Below the pieces are notes generated by a model. It did not search any database. It saw only the letters and a list, made by a program, of their open reading frames with translations, and had not been told where the DNA came from. The position numbers were made by a program, and so were the translations under genes. A stretch of DNA of 64,000 bases, from contig OX940864.1 of assembly GCA_954871525.1 (NCBI GenBank), positions 27,460,001 to 27,524,000 on the forward strand, in the 5' to 3' direction. Shown here one piece after another: positions 11,722 to 22,170 of this stretch; within the stretch, counting starts at the first letter, position 1, and every line of letters starts with the position of its first letter. This stretch comes from Parietaria judaica (lineage: Eukaryota > Streptophyta > Magnoliopsida > Rosales > Urticaceae).

Positions 11722-12382
11722 TGAGACGAAGGATTTTTTATAGAGGTTCGTCCCAAGGCGGTAGTTGACTACGTCCTCTGTTAGTTTATTGCGACAATGA
11801 ACATTGACTGATAGCTGTAGGCAGCGAATCACGTCTAAGAGAAGAGAAGAAAAGAAAAGTGTAAAAGAAATACAAAGAAATCTCGAAGTAAGTAGAAATG
11901 CCGGGTAGCAATCTTTCGATGTATTCTCTCAGGGTTGTGTGTTGATCTGAGGTCGAGCTTGGTATTTATAGGCTTCAATTCTTCCCGTTGGACTTCCATG
12001 AATCTTGGAGTCGTTCTTCCGAGCTGACCGGGTTGAATGGCTCATCTTGTTGACGCGTGTCCCACGTCTGCATACTCTCCGTCGAGTTTGAAATATACTC
12101 GTTGAAGACTTGACGTCGTGCTCTTGGTCTTTAGCCTGATTCGAATTGGTGTAGACGGCTAGGAAATATGACGATTTTGCCCTTCTCCTTCTAGGTTTAC
12201 GACGGATAGCTTATGGGCTATGGGCTTCATTTTGCCTGAATGTCCTGATGGGCTTTGCCAATGGGCCTTTATGAATATTTGTTTTATTCTTTAAGGTCTT
12301 TTTATTATTGTTGTAAATTTAATTAATTCACAACTTTGTACTATATGTCGTATTAAAATAACGACGAATTTGTACATCAACA
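11566..12382 (-). mobile_element. 5' LTR (817 bp) of the truncated Ty3-type element
   Basis: The ends are TGTTGA...TCAACA. On the minus strand it is followed directly by a primer-binding-like stretch (GGCACCGTTTGTGGG, about 11547-11561) and then the gag remnant, so it is the 5' LTR. It includes a (TA)n run at 11684-11719. A related LTR lies at 61620-62467. No second LTR of this copy is present, so the target duplication cannot be checked. Confidence 0.8.
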
Positions 12383-12445
12383 GTTATAAGACAAATTAGC
12401 GAGATCCAACGACAATTAAATAGAAAAAAAAAACAATATACAAGG

Positions 12446-13386
12446 TAGGGTTGTACAACAGAGTCTTTGGTATCGGTTTGACACATTGAAAGACTTGGAC
12501 CATGTAATTTGGTTTATTGAAATTGAAAACTGAAGACTCTGTCTTTTAGAGCCAGAATCATTTGTACTGAAAATCCTAGTTAGGACCAAAATTCGGTATT
12601 CGATTAGATTTTGGACCTAATTAAACTCTCATTTATATTAAAGAAATATAGTGTAAAACTTTATCTTTATTAATAGTACTTTTTTCATTTTTTTTATGTA
12701 AAATAATGCATAAAATGTATTTATTTCTTACGAGAAAATAACTATTTATGATAAATGATTGCTTGTTTTTTTATTGAAGATGTTGAATAACCTAAATAAC
12801 CCAAGTGAAAAAAAATACTACGAGCATTAAAATGTATTTATTTCTTACGAGAAAATAACTATTTATAATAAATGATTGCTTGTTTTTTTATTGAAGATGT
12901 TGAATAACCTATATAACCCAAGTGAAAAAAAAATACTACGAGCATTAAAATCTATTTATTTCTTACGAGAAAATAACTATTTATAATAAATGATTGCTTT
13001 TTTTTTTATTGAAGATGTTGAATAACCTAAATAACCCAAGTGAAAACAAAATACTACGAGCATTAAAATCTCAAACAGCCATAAACAAAACATGAAAGAG
13101 AAAAAATGTCGATAAATAAAATTAATTTATTATAGAAGTTACCTTATTTTTATATGAATTTATTATAAAATAAAAATTAATAGTTAAATAGGATCTGCGG
13201 TACAAATGGGTCTTCGGTACCGGTTCTCAAAATTGAAACAGAATACCGAAGACCCAATGCGGTCTAAATGGATCGAAGACCTTGTTTTATGGACCCAAAC
13301 CCTATTTCGTTCTTTAGGGTCTTCGGTAACAAGCTTTTCGGTCACACAATTTAGGGTTTTTTTTGTTTTTGTTTTTTACACCCCTA
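12446..13386. mobile_element. Candidate hAT-type non-autonomous element
   Basis: The left end TAGGGTTGTACAAC (12446) is a near mirror of the right end ...TTTTTTACACCCCTA (13386). The flanking octamers ATACAAGG and ATAGTAAG match at five of eight sites. The interior has 'ttcggtaccgg' motifs near both ends and a three-unit tandem repeat in the middle. No transposase. The weak target duplication makes the borders tentative. Confidence 0.5.
12712..13065. repeat. Tandem repeat, 3 x about 118 bp
   Basis: Three nearly identical units start at 12712, 12829 and 12947, each beginning 'aaaatgtatttatttctta' or with one change. They contain 'gaagatgttgaataacct' and end in 'tactacgagcatt'. Differences are a few substitutions and A- or T-run lengths. 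The array lies inside the candidate hAT element. Confidence 0.9.
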
Positions 13387-13506
13387 ATAGTAAGTGTAAT
13401 CACCTCGTGATAATTGATAGTGATTAATTATTCCCATAACACCTGTAAAATCGAATCACCACAATACGATTTTTCAAAATCTTATGAATACTCATTCGGT
13501 ATATAC

Positions 13507-14073
13507 TAGGGGTGAAAATTTTGTAACCGTTTCTCGGTATCGTCTCGGTTTCGGTATCGATCCCGGATCGGTTTATAAAAAAACTGATAAATTTAGTTTA
13601 AACCCGATAACCAATACCGATTCTGATACCGATAGCCAAATTTCTCGAATATCGGTATCGGTTGTGAACAACATGTCGTTTTTATTCAAAAATTAAGGCA
13701 CTTTCTGTGATACCTCACTCTCCCTCATTTATGTGACACCTCACTCTCTTATAAAATTAGTGAACTACATGACATTTAATTATGTTTGATATTTTTATGT
13801 ATTAGACATGTATTTTTATACTTCGGAATCCGAATTTCGGACATGGTAGTTTGTATTATTTTTGGATTTTGCCCCAGATTATTCCCGGTTTATGTCTCGG
13901 TTTATTTATCGGTTTTCTTTTCTTTTTTCTCGGTTTCGGTCTCGGTTTGATAAAAAATCAAGAAATTTTAGAACCGATACCAATACCAATACCAAAAAAA
14001 AAATATCTCGATTTTTCAATACCAATACCAAAAAAAACTAATTTACCGATTATCGGTACCGGTTTCACCCCTA
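13507..14073. mobile_element. hAT-type non-autonomous element (567 bp)
   Basis: The terminal inverted repeats are TAGGGGTGAAA and TTTCACCCCTA. The flanking octamers GTATATAC (13499-13506) and GTACCTAC (14074-14081) agree at six of eight positions, the length expected for hAT. The interior is packed with 'tatcggt', 'accgata' and 'ggtaccgg' motifs on both strands, which could be transposase-binding subterminal repeats. Non-coding. Confidence 0.75.
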
Positions 14074-14447
14074 GTACCTACCGTCTTCAGCCCGTAAATT
14101 GAACTTACGGGCAATTTTTGGCAAACGGTCCCTAAACATTCGTAGTATTACACTACAAAACAAAAATTTAATGAGAAATAAAGAAGAGTAAAAAAGCTTA
14201 GTATAGAACAATATAATTTACCTTTTGTTACTCATTTACTATCGTACGCAAATCGGACGGTGTCGCAGTGACCGCATCCTATAGTTGTATGAATTGTGGC
14301 CGTCGGATGTGAAGCGAGGTTTAAGCCGTCGGATGAGAATTGGGCGGCCAATCGGAGCGTCGAATTATTGGGAAATTGAAATTCAAAAGATCGCGGAGAG
14401 AGAGGGAGAGACGAAGAAGATGAACAACAACAACCAGAACCCAAACC

Positions 14448-14451
<4 letters not shown>
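14074..14451. other. Upstream region of the TCX-like gene
   Basis: Promoter and probable 5' UTR. No conserved coding frame is seen. Confidence 0.5.

Positions 14452-14485
<34 letters not shown>
14452..14485. repeat. (CT)n microsatellite in the 5' leader of the TCX-like gene
   Basis: A pure CT run of about 34 bases, roughly 250 bases before the start codon at 14731. CT/GA runs are common in plant 5' UTRs. Confidence 0.9.
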
Positions 14486-14486
<1 letters not shown>

Positions 14487-14730
14487 GGTTTTGCGTTTCT
14501 CTGCGTTGAAGATTCCAGCCTTCAACTTGTGAACATTCTTCAGTGTTCGAGCTTGGCCCAGATTCTTGAGCTTCGTACCGGCGCCTTCGATTCGAAAGAC
14601 GAGGAATTTTCAGGTTTCGGATCTGAAAGCTTACGAATTGGAGCTTATTGTTTGAATTTATCCGTGGGTTTTATTTATTTCGAAAACTCGCGGTGTATTG
14701 CTTGGTTCGGAGATTCCAAGTTAGAGTTTC

Positions 14731-16933
14731 ATGGGGGAGGATGAGGGAGGCGATTCGCCCGCGAAGAAGGGCGAATTAGACGCGTCCGCGGCGGATATTC
14801 CCGTGAAGAAGCTCGCGAGGCAGCTCGATTTCACCGGCTACGGAGGGGCGTCGGGGACGACGGGAAGTCTGGCACTTCCTGAGCATCCTCACTCGGGGGA
14901 GGCGCCATCGCCGAGTCAGCCTCTGCCACAGCCGGTGTCGGTCCCCGGGACGCCTCAGCCGTCTGTTTCGTCTTCGTCAAGGACTGTGTAAGTTTGCGTT
15001 TGAGAATATTGGTCCCTTTCTCTGTTCTCCGTGTATGAGTGAAGTCACTCATGGAACTGTTTTCTCGTTTATTCAGAAAGCCCGAATCCCCGAAAGCAAG
15101 ACCAAGACCCAGCGAAGTGAAAGAAAGCACTCCTAAGAAGCAGAAGCAGTGTAATTGTAGGCACTCTCGGTGTTTAAAGCTGTAAGTATACAACAGCTTT
15201 CTGTGTTAATGCATAGTTTTGTTATATATATTTCTGAGACGGCGTTCAATTCCGCGATGAGACATATAGGTATTGCGAGTGTTTCGCGTCGGGAATATAC
15301 TGCGACGGTTGCAATTGTGTAAATTGCTACAATAACGTGGAGAACGAAGCAGCCCGGCGAGAAGCGGTGGAGGCGACATTAGAGCGTAATCCAAATGCTT
15401 TCAGGCCAAAAATCGCCAGCAGCCCGCATGGAGCACGGGACAATCGTGTATGTATATCCAATATTACTCCTGCAAAACAGTTTATATTTTTCGAAAAATA
15501 TATTGAATCGGCTGAATATGCAGGAGGAATCCGGGGATGTTATGATTCTGGGCAAGCACAACAAAGGATGCCATTGTAAGAAGTCGGGGTGCCTGAAGAA
15601 ATATTGTGAATGCTTCCAAGCAAACATTTTGTGTTCGGAAAATTGTAAATGCATGGATTGTAAGAATTACGAGGGGAGTGAAGAGAGACAAGCTTTGTTC
15701 CACGGAGACCACGGAAACAGCATTGTTTACATTCAACAGGCAGCTAATGCCGCAATTACTGGAGCTATTGGATCCTCCGGGTATGCATCGCCTCCCATAT
15801 CCAAGAAAAGAAAAGCTCAGGAGCTTTTCTTTGGAACAGCTAAGGATACATCCGTTCATAGGACCGGACAATTTCCACAGGTATATTTTTAACCGGCTTT
15901 TAGACAGAGAAATTGATTCACTGCTTTATTGTGGTGATCAGTTTTGTTCTGTCAATTTAAAATTTCCACTGCATATTTTATCTCTCAGGCAAACAACGTG
16001 AGAGCCCCGTCACCCTCGCCGTCACCGTCACCTTCCATACATGTTGCTCGACAAGGATTGGGAGCTTCCAAGTTCACGTACAGGTATACTCATTTCTCTA
16101 TCAGCTCCTGTCCTAGTTTGCTTGGAAACTAACTTCTCGGGAATTTCGAAGGTCTCTCTTAGCAGACATCATTCAACCGCATGATTTGAAGGAGCTCTGC
16201 TCTGTCCTTGTTGTCGAAGCGGCCAAGACACTTGCAGGTTTCATTCTGTCTTTTTAACTGCCAAAATGCCGCATGACCTAGCATGGAAACTTCTAATTAC
16301 TTCTCTATTAATATTCAGACCAAAGATCTTCGACAGAAAAGCGAACCGTAGACCATTCGGAAACTTCCATCGCTTCGACAATGCAAGACAGATTGACGAG
16401 CCAGAAGGAAGCTGCTGTCGAGAAAACGGCAGCTGATGATTGTTCTAGCGCGAATCAGGGTGACAGAACGCACGTTGATGACTCGGGTTCAGACGGTTCT
16501 GATGTGCCTAAAGGCAGGCCGATGTCTCCCGAAACATTGGCTTTGATGTGCAACGAACAAGATACGATGTTCATGGCATCGGCTGGTCCTAGAGGAACGA
16601 GCCAAGGATGCAACATTCCCTCGCAGTTGCCTTACGGGCAAGGCATGACAGAGGTTTATGCCCAGCAAGAACGGGTTGTTTTGTCAAAGTTTCGAGATTG
16701 TCTAAAAATGCTAATCTCGTTGGGAGAAATAAAAGGCAAGTTTATGTTTGACAAGTAAATATGTAAATATCGTACATTACCATAGTAACCATCTTCCTTT
16801 CCACAGCACAGAGACAAGGTGTTCATCATTAGCCAGAACGGAAGCGGAGGCTCAACCACAAGCACCGAGCAATGGCGTTGCGAATCCAAAAACCGAAGCA
16901 AACGGCAGTACACAGAAAGGGATGACAATCTGA
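14731..16933 (+). CDS. TCX5: TSO1-like CXC (CPP) transcription factor, C-terminus altered by a retrotransposon
   Basis: Eight exons give 538 residues: 14731-14987, 15077-15181, 15270-15447, 15524-15880, 15989-16083, 16152-16237, 16319-16735 and 16812-16933. TCX5/TCX6 are DNA-binding repressors linked to DREAM-type complexes and to DNA-methylation genes in Arabidopsis. Two cysteine-rich CXC motifs are visible: [15 protein letters not shown] from residue 111 and [16 protein letters not shown] from residue 196. They are joined by a linker containing the invariant [10 protein letters not shown] (160-169), the CRC domain of the family. The N terminus has [11 protein letters not shown] and the C-terminal part has [21 protein letters not shown], both family hallmarks. 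Intron 7 uses a GC donor (AG|GCAAGT) and restores IKETRCSS, matching the Arabidopsis VKESKCS tail. The TGA stop at 16931-16933 is the first three bases of an inserted LTR. Whether the protein is TCX5 or TCX6 cannot be said. Confidence 0.92.
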
Positions 16934-17275
16934 TAGATACGTAATATTTATTTATTTCAGCAATTAAAATAAAGCCTTTAAATAATTGTTTAGGTCTTTT
17001 AATTATAAATTAGATTTCAGCCCATAAAATAAAGCCCACTAGGTCATACGTGATCTATTTAGGCACCTCTTATGCTGAGGAGGGTTTCAGTTTTGGATTT
17101 GCTTTGTGCCGTCAAGACTCTCTCGGGAGAACATCGTCCGTGTTCTCGAAGGTTCGGACGTGATTTGTTGTTGATTTCTATTCAATAAACATTAAAGGGG
17201 ATCCACGATTTGTGGATTCCCGTCGGTATTATTTCTCGCTGCGTTTTGTCGTTTAAATCAGCCCGAGATACATCA
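16931..17275 (+). repeat. 5' LTR of the gag-only element
   Basis: 345 bp, starts TGATAGATACG and ends GATACATCA. It contains an AATAAA-like signal in 'ttcaataaacatta' near 17180. Its first three bases act as the stop codon of the TCX-like frame. Confidence 0.92.
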
Positions 17276-17278
17276 AAT

Positions 17279-17290
17279 TGGTATCAGAGC
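17279..17290 (+). other. Primer binding site (initiator Met tRNA)
   Basis: TGGTATCAGAGC, three bases after the 5' LTR. Confidence 0.9.
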
Positions 17291-17298
17291 AGTTTTCG

Positions 17299-18819
17299 AT
17301 GGGACAGCAGAAGAAGAAAGCTCCGGCGAGTTTGGCTGAAAATCAGAACGCCGAGGATCTCGCGGCTCTGGAAGAAACGGCGCCTTCAGGATCAGCCGGG
17401 GCAGCATTCGAGACAGAGATGCGCGCTGCTCTGGAAGAACAACGGCGGACGACGGAAGCACGTTTCAGCGAGATCGCGGGAATGCTTCGGGCGCTGATGT
17501 CGCGACCCGCAACTGAACCGGTCTCTGTGACTGCACCTGTGCACAACACTACCGGACAGCTCGTCACAGCGGCGGAAGACGGTGACGAGGACAACAGGAA
17601 ACATGATCCAAAAATCCTAAGTCACGTGAATCTGGAATTTCCAGATCTGATAGCTCATGATCCGCAAGGTGATAACGGAAAACGTGGGAGTGTTAGCCAG
17701 AAACAAGGAGGGACAGATCTGAAATTGAAGGCGAAACAGTTTCCTTCGGGGTCCGAAACCGCGGACAACCCGTATCTCGCGGTGTGGCAAGCAAAGAAAG
17801 CGCTCGAGGAAGCGACCGAGCGCATGAATCGCGTGGAAACAGCGAAGGGAAACAGGGTGCGACTCCAGACAGCAAGGGACAGACCGCCAGAACCAGACCC
17901 GGATTGGGATTTTTGCGGATTGAATGAGGATCAGAACCTTCGAGATTTTAGAAACGGAGGAGGAGACCAACGCGATGACGGCCACCTCGAGCGAACTGGA
18001 GTGGGGGAGAGAACGCGGCGATTACAATTGGCCGTGTTTGACGGGACCGATGTGAAAGGCTGGATTTCACGCGCAGAACGCTACTTCTCAGTGAATCGGG
18101 TTGCTGAAGCTGAGAGGTTAGACTCAGCCGCAGTGTGTTTCGAAGAAACGGCACTCCAATGGTTCGACAACGAGGAGAGGTCTGATCCGTTCCGCAATTG
18201 GCGAGATCTGAAATTACGCTTGCTATTTCGTTTTCAAGAACTTTTGGAAGGCGACGACGGGAGTGATCAACTAATGAGTCTCACGCAAACCGATTCCTTG
18301 GAGGCATATCTAAGGGAATTCGAGAGGCTCCAAGGGCGAGTTCGGTGGATGCCCGATAAAGTGCTTCGAAATTTTTTCGTCCGTGGGCTGCGTTACGAGA
18401 CCCGTAATTTCGTGAAGTACACCCCTCCGGCGACGTTGAAGGAAGCAATTGAGCACGCATTTAGAGCGGAAAAACTGGTTCTCGCGAATCGAAAGGCGCG
18501 AAACGGAAATAGCATCTACTCGGATACTTTAGGATCCGTTAAACCGATCGTTGCGGATGTGCGTGAGCAGCCATCAGCCCAAACTGGAAAAGGAGGTGAT
18601 AAACGCCTTTCAGAGGCCGAGTACGCCGACAAACGTGCTCGGGGTCTCTGCTTCAAATGCGAGGAAAGATTTTCGCCGGGGCACCGCTGCAAAGTGGCGG
18701 CTCTACGGGAATTACAGGTTTGGATGACGACAAGGGATGGACAGGAATTAGAGGTACTTAATGGAGGGGCTATCGAGCATGACGACGAAGACGACTTGGC
18801 TCACGCTCACCGGGACTAG
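17299..18819 (+). CDS. Retrotransposon gag protein, intact frame
   Basis: 506 residues from the ATG at 17299 (MGQQKKKAP). In-frame sequence upstream belongs to the primer-binding region, so this ATG is the likely start. The first 230 residues are charged and low in complexity, with a coiled-coil-like stretch (EMRAALEEQRRTTEARFSEI). The Retrotrans_gag fold follows from about residue 245 (FDGTDVKGWISRAERYF, then ALQWFD and FRNWRDLKLRLLFRF), as in Ty3-type elements. Near the C terminus lies a Cys/His knuckle, CFKCEERFSPGHRC. The product should form virus-like particles that package element RNA. No frame damage is seen, in keeping with the identical LTRs. The frame stops before any protease. Confidence 0.9.
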   Translation: MGQQKKKAPASLAENQNAEDLAALEETAPSGSAGAAFETEMRAALEEQRRTTEARFSEIAGMLRALMSRPATEPVSVTAPVHNTTGQLVTAAEDGDEDNRKHDPKILSHVNLEFPDLIAHDPQGDNGKRGSVSQKQGGTDLKLKAKQFPSGSETADNPYLAVWQAKKALEEATERMNRVETAKGNRVRLQTARDRPPEPDPDWDFCGLNEDQNLRDFRNGGGDQRDDGHLERTGVGERTRRLQLAVFDGTDVKGWISRAERYFSVNRVAEAERLDSAAVCFEETALQWFDNEERSDPFRNWRDLKLRLLFRFQELLEGDDGSDQLMSLTQTDSLEAYLREFERLQGRVRWMPDKVLRNFFVRGLRYETRNFVKYTPPATLKEAIEHAFRAEKLVLANRKARNGNSIYSDTLGSVKPIVADVREQPSAQTGKGGDKRLSEAEYADKRARGLCFKCEERFSPGHRCKVAALRELQVWMTTRDGQELEVLNGGAIEHDDEDDLAHAHRD

Positions 18820-18876
18820 GACGGGCCGACGAGTACTTCGAGCTTGAGGACAAGCTCGATTTGGAGGGCGGAGTAA

Positions 18877-19221
18877 TGATAGATACGTAATATTTATTTA
18901 TTTCAGCAATTAAAATAAAGCCTTTAAATAATTGTTTAGGTCTTTTAATTATAAATTAGATTTCAGCCCATAAAATAAAGCCCACTAGGTCATACGTGAT
19001 CTATTTAGGCACCTCTTATGCTGAGGAGGGTTTCAGTTTTGGATTTGCTTTGTGCCGTCAAGACTCTCTCGGGAGAACATCGTCCGTGTTCTCGAAGGTT
19101 CGGACGTGATTTGTTGTTGATTTCTATTCAATAAACATTAAAGGGGATCCACGATTTGTGGATTCCCGTCGGTATTATTTCTCGCTGCGTTTTGTCGTTT
19201 AAATCAGCCCGAGATACATCA
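18877..19221 (+). repeat. 3' LTR of the gag-only element
   Basis: 345 bp, identical by eye to 16931-17275. Followed by the second CAATC target copy. Confidence 0.92.
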
Positions 19222-19253
19222 CAATCCCTAAGAAAGAAAAGGACACGTCTTAA
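19222..19253 (+). pseudogene. Severed C-terminal codons of the TCX-like gene
   Basis: If the element and one CAATC copy are removed, the frame ...ATG ACA ATC continues into CCT AAG AAA and reaches TAA at 19251-19253. That adds eight residues, PKKEKDTS. This is the ancestral end of exon 8, now cut off behind the retrotransposon. Confidence 0.85.
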
Positions 19254-19771
19254 GACCGTTGTTAGAGCAGAAGGTACGTTGCTGCATTTTCAAAGCACCG
19301 CTCATTTGTGTCCCATAATAAGATATATTTATTCTTTAACGCCATTAATAGCAGCTTCAAAGTAGTTTCGCAGGCACGAACCATGGTTCGGGCATGAAAC
19401 AGTGTAAAATGCAGAGCTTTGTAACATTACAAACACATTTTTTATGATGACCATTACCATATCCAATTACTTTACAGTTCACATGACTTATATTTTTTTG
19501 GTACTTTTTTTTTGTTTGTTGAAGAAATGAATTTTACAGATCATAATTTTGGTCCAGAACTCCAGATTAATTTATTTAATATCAATCATCTTCGTACTAC
19601 ACTTGTGTGTGTATTAGGTGCATCAGTGTTTAAGAGCATTTTCTGGTTGGTTGACACTTTTTCGAACTAGTAATCGACGAATATTTCAAAATGAGCACGC
19701 CTTGAAATAAACGCCAGTTATTGACGATGGTCAATGGCTACGAGTTTATAAATAAATATATAAATAAAAAA
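19254..19771 (+). other. Original 3' UTR of the TCX-like gene, then AT-rich DNA
   Basis: A possible 3'-UTR intron runs from GAAG|GTACGT (19274) to TTCGCAG (19373), 100 bases. Beyond about 19450 nothing is recognised. Confidence 0.4.
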
Positions 19772-20145
19772 GGATAATAGCGGTAAAAGTTTTTTATTTC
19801 TACTAAAATTGTATTTTATTACTCAAGTTCGAAGATCGGCGGTAAAAACACTTAAATGTATCAAACAGTTTATAACCAAGTGGCAACATATCACATCACG
19901 TAGGGCTAATCTTTTTTGGGTTTTGTTGCCCCAAAAATACTTAATTTCTACTTTACTTACACTTCAGCACACTTCACACATATATTCGAATTTTGATGCC
20001 ACAAATGCTTAACATTATAGTGTCATACAGCTTTTAAAAGTTTTCTGTTCAAGTGAAGTATTTTTTTTACCTCCCAATAATTTTTTTACCTCACACATGT
20101 ATTAAAGTTTTTAGCTGATATTAGGTGTTTTTGCAGCTATTATTA
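19772..20145. mobile_element. Mutator-type MITE related to the foldback at 517-904
   Basis: The left end GGATAATAGCGGTAAAAG matches the arm of the 517-904 element. The right end ...TTTTTGCAGCTATTATTA is its imperfect mirror. The flanking 9-mers AATAAAAAA (19763-19771) and ATTAAAGAA (20146-20154) agree at seven of nine positions. Non-coding, 374 bp. Confidence 0.6.
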
Positions 20146-20353
20146 ATTAAAGAAATGAATAAAAAAAATAAACCTTAAAAGAAGTGTAGTCGGGAAACGA
20201 CAGGACGCCGACGTACAACCCTTAATGAGTGGAATGGAAGAACAAATCGTTGTCATGATAATTCATAAAAACGACAACCATCAGCCAAACGACATTGTCC
20301 ATCATAGTGAAGAAACCTGCTTAATTATACGTAGGCGCTCAGGCTATTCTAAA

Positions 20354-20917
20354 TAGGGGTGGAAATAAAACCCGAAAACAGGGTAAAAATCTGAATTCGT
20401 ATTCGGATTTAAAATCCGAATCCGGATTCCAGATTCCGGGTACCCGTATCCGGATACCAGGTATTAAAATTCTAAAAACCGATTACCCGGTACCTGGTTT
20501 AATACCTAGATTTTTTAAATTATTTTATTTTCATTTAATTTTATATTGTTTCTTTTCACTTTTAGATTAGGGTTCGACCCATTTAATTTTACTACGTTTT
20601 TTTTTTATGCTTGATGCGCGAGACTATTTTTTTTATGCATTTTAATTTTAAGACAATGGATCTATGTTTTTATTTATGAGACATTGTTTATTTTGAGATA
20701 ATATATATATTTTTTTTAAAAAGAAAAATAAAACGGATCCGGGTTAAAATTCGGATCCGGTTGCAAACCCGAATCCGATTTCCAAGACCGGGTACCTGGT
20801 ATTAAATCTGGGTATCAAAAACTAGTTATCCGGATTTCGGGTACCTGGATTTCTGAATCCGGATACGGGTACCCGGTACCTCAAAAAAACAGGGTACCCT
20901 ACCCGGTTTCACCCTTA
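20354..20917. mobile_element. hAT-type non-autonomous element (564 bp)
   Basis: The ends are TAGGGGTGGAAA and TTTCACCCTTA. The flanking octamers ATTCTAAA (20346-20353) and ATTCTAAG (20918-20925) differ at one position. Both halves are rich in 'ccggtacc', 'ggatccgg' and 'gggtaccc' blocks, arranged as inverted pairs, with an AT-rich middle. No coding capacity. Confidence 0.82.
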
Positions 20918-21109
20918 ATTCTAAGATACGTTCCTCTAAGGGTGAAACCCCAAATTAGATTTGAACGAAGTTTTTTCGGTTTAGATATAAAAACTACAGC
21001 CACATACTCGTTTATACCACTTTATCACTAAATATTATACTACTATCTTTTTATCGGGATAGTCGTACTTATTGTTAGTAGCGCTTTTTGAAAAGCTAAA
21101 AATATGACG

Positions 21110-21400
21110 GCCTAACCCCCAAAAAAATAAAAAGGCCCAAAAAGTAACTCGGGCTCGCTCGAGAAAAGTCAAACCCAAATCTGACCCAAAAAGTCAAGCC
21201 GAGCTCGACTTAAAAAAGTCAACTTAGGTTTGCTTGGGAAAAGTCAACCTTAGCATGGCTCGGAAAGTAAGCTAAGGACCCGCTTGGGAAAAGTCAATCT
21301 GAAATCGACTTTAAGTTCATCCTGAGCTCGGTCTCCAAAAATCAACTCGAGCTCCGCCTCTAAAAGTCAACTCGAGCTCGGGACAGAAGTGTCAAACGAA
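21110..21400. repeat. Degenerate short tandem repeat (AAAAGTCAACTCGAGCTCG-like)
   Basis: About eight imperfect units of 30-35 bases, each with 'aaaagtcaa' followed by 'cgagctcg' or a variant. Likely part of a decayed LTR or satellite-like block. Confidence 0.6.
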
Positions 21401-21769
21401 GGCCTAATCTCAAAAAAGACAATGGAAAAACACGACGTGGGGTACTTATGAGAAAACGCCAAAACGCACTTTGGAACCGTGCAAGCGCGTGTACAGAAGC
21501 GCGCAAGCCCTGGCAAGCGCTCCAATGCGCCAAAGGGTTGAAAATGACTTTTTACCTTTCTAAAGGGTCCCTTCTCACTTCTATAAATTCCCAAGGTCAT
21601 TTCACACTTTTGACGAGGATTCATTCATGCCAAAACCCTGCTAAAATCTCTCATGCTCAAAACTAAGGTAAAACCACTCTAAAAAACTCTCCCGAGTTAT
21701 AAAAAAAAAAACTCTGCTTGAACGTGTTCCCAAATACTTTCGACACTTTTCTATTTTTGAACCTCGGAG

Positions 21770-22170
21770 TGAGCGCCGAAAGGGCCCCTTTCGCGCTCCT
21801 CAGAGTTCACGTTTTCTCATCCCTTTAGGAACGACGACCGAGATCGACCAGTCCCTCGAGTCTAACTCGGGACCAGCGTTGCTCTCATCCACCGGAGCAT
21901 TGGTAGAAACTCCGAGAACCGTGAATCCATTGAACCTAGCTCGGGATCGGCAAGCTTTTTGCTTTGCTCGGAACGCCGGAAGTTCGAAAACTCTTAATCC
22001 CTAGAGCCTAACTCGGGATCGAAATGACACGGGAGGCAAAGCAAACTATCCGAGAACAAAGCAAACTATCTGAGAACATTCCCTCGAGCCTAGCTCGGAA
22101 ACGGTGCCCCCTTCCCGCTTCTCAAATGGCACGGGAGACAAAGCAAACTATCCGAGAACAATTTCTGACC
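21770..22170. repeat. Decayed retroelement-like repeat block
   Basis: 'gagcctaactcgggatcg' recurs about four times. A 33-base segment, 'cacgggaggcaaagcaaact' and on, occurs at about 22028 and again, with one change, at about 22131. No gene is seen; it resembles the LTR or leader of an old retrotransposon. Confidence 0.45.

Larger units (their letters stand above)
16931..19221 (+). mobile_element. Gag-only LTR retrotransposon (TR-GAG type) inserted in the TCX-like gene
   Basis: The element is 2,291 bp. Its two 345-bp LTRs (16931-17275 and 18877-19221) look identical base for base, with TG...CA ends. A 5-bp target duplication, CAATC, lies at 16926-16930 and 19222-19226. The primer binding site TGGTATCAGAGC (17279-17290) is complementary to initiator-methionine tRNA. 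One long gag frame lies between the LTRs. Protease, integrase and reverse transcriptase are missing. The stretch before the 3' LTR (about 18825-18876) looks like the remains of a pol 3' end plus a purine-rich tract. Mobility would need enzymes from another element. Identical LTRs imply a very recent insertion. Confidence 0.93.

Noticed and set aside
13851..14102. 83-residue hydrophobic frame
   Set aside because: It reads through the simple 'cggttt/ccgata' subterminal repeats of a hAT element.
17343..17985. Minus-strand frames within the gag-only element
   Set aside because: Shadows of the intact gag frame; no family features.
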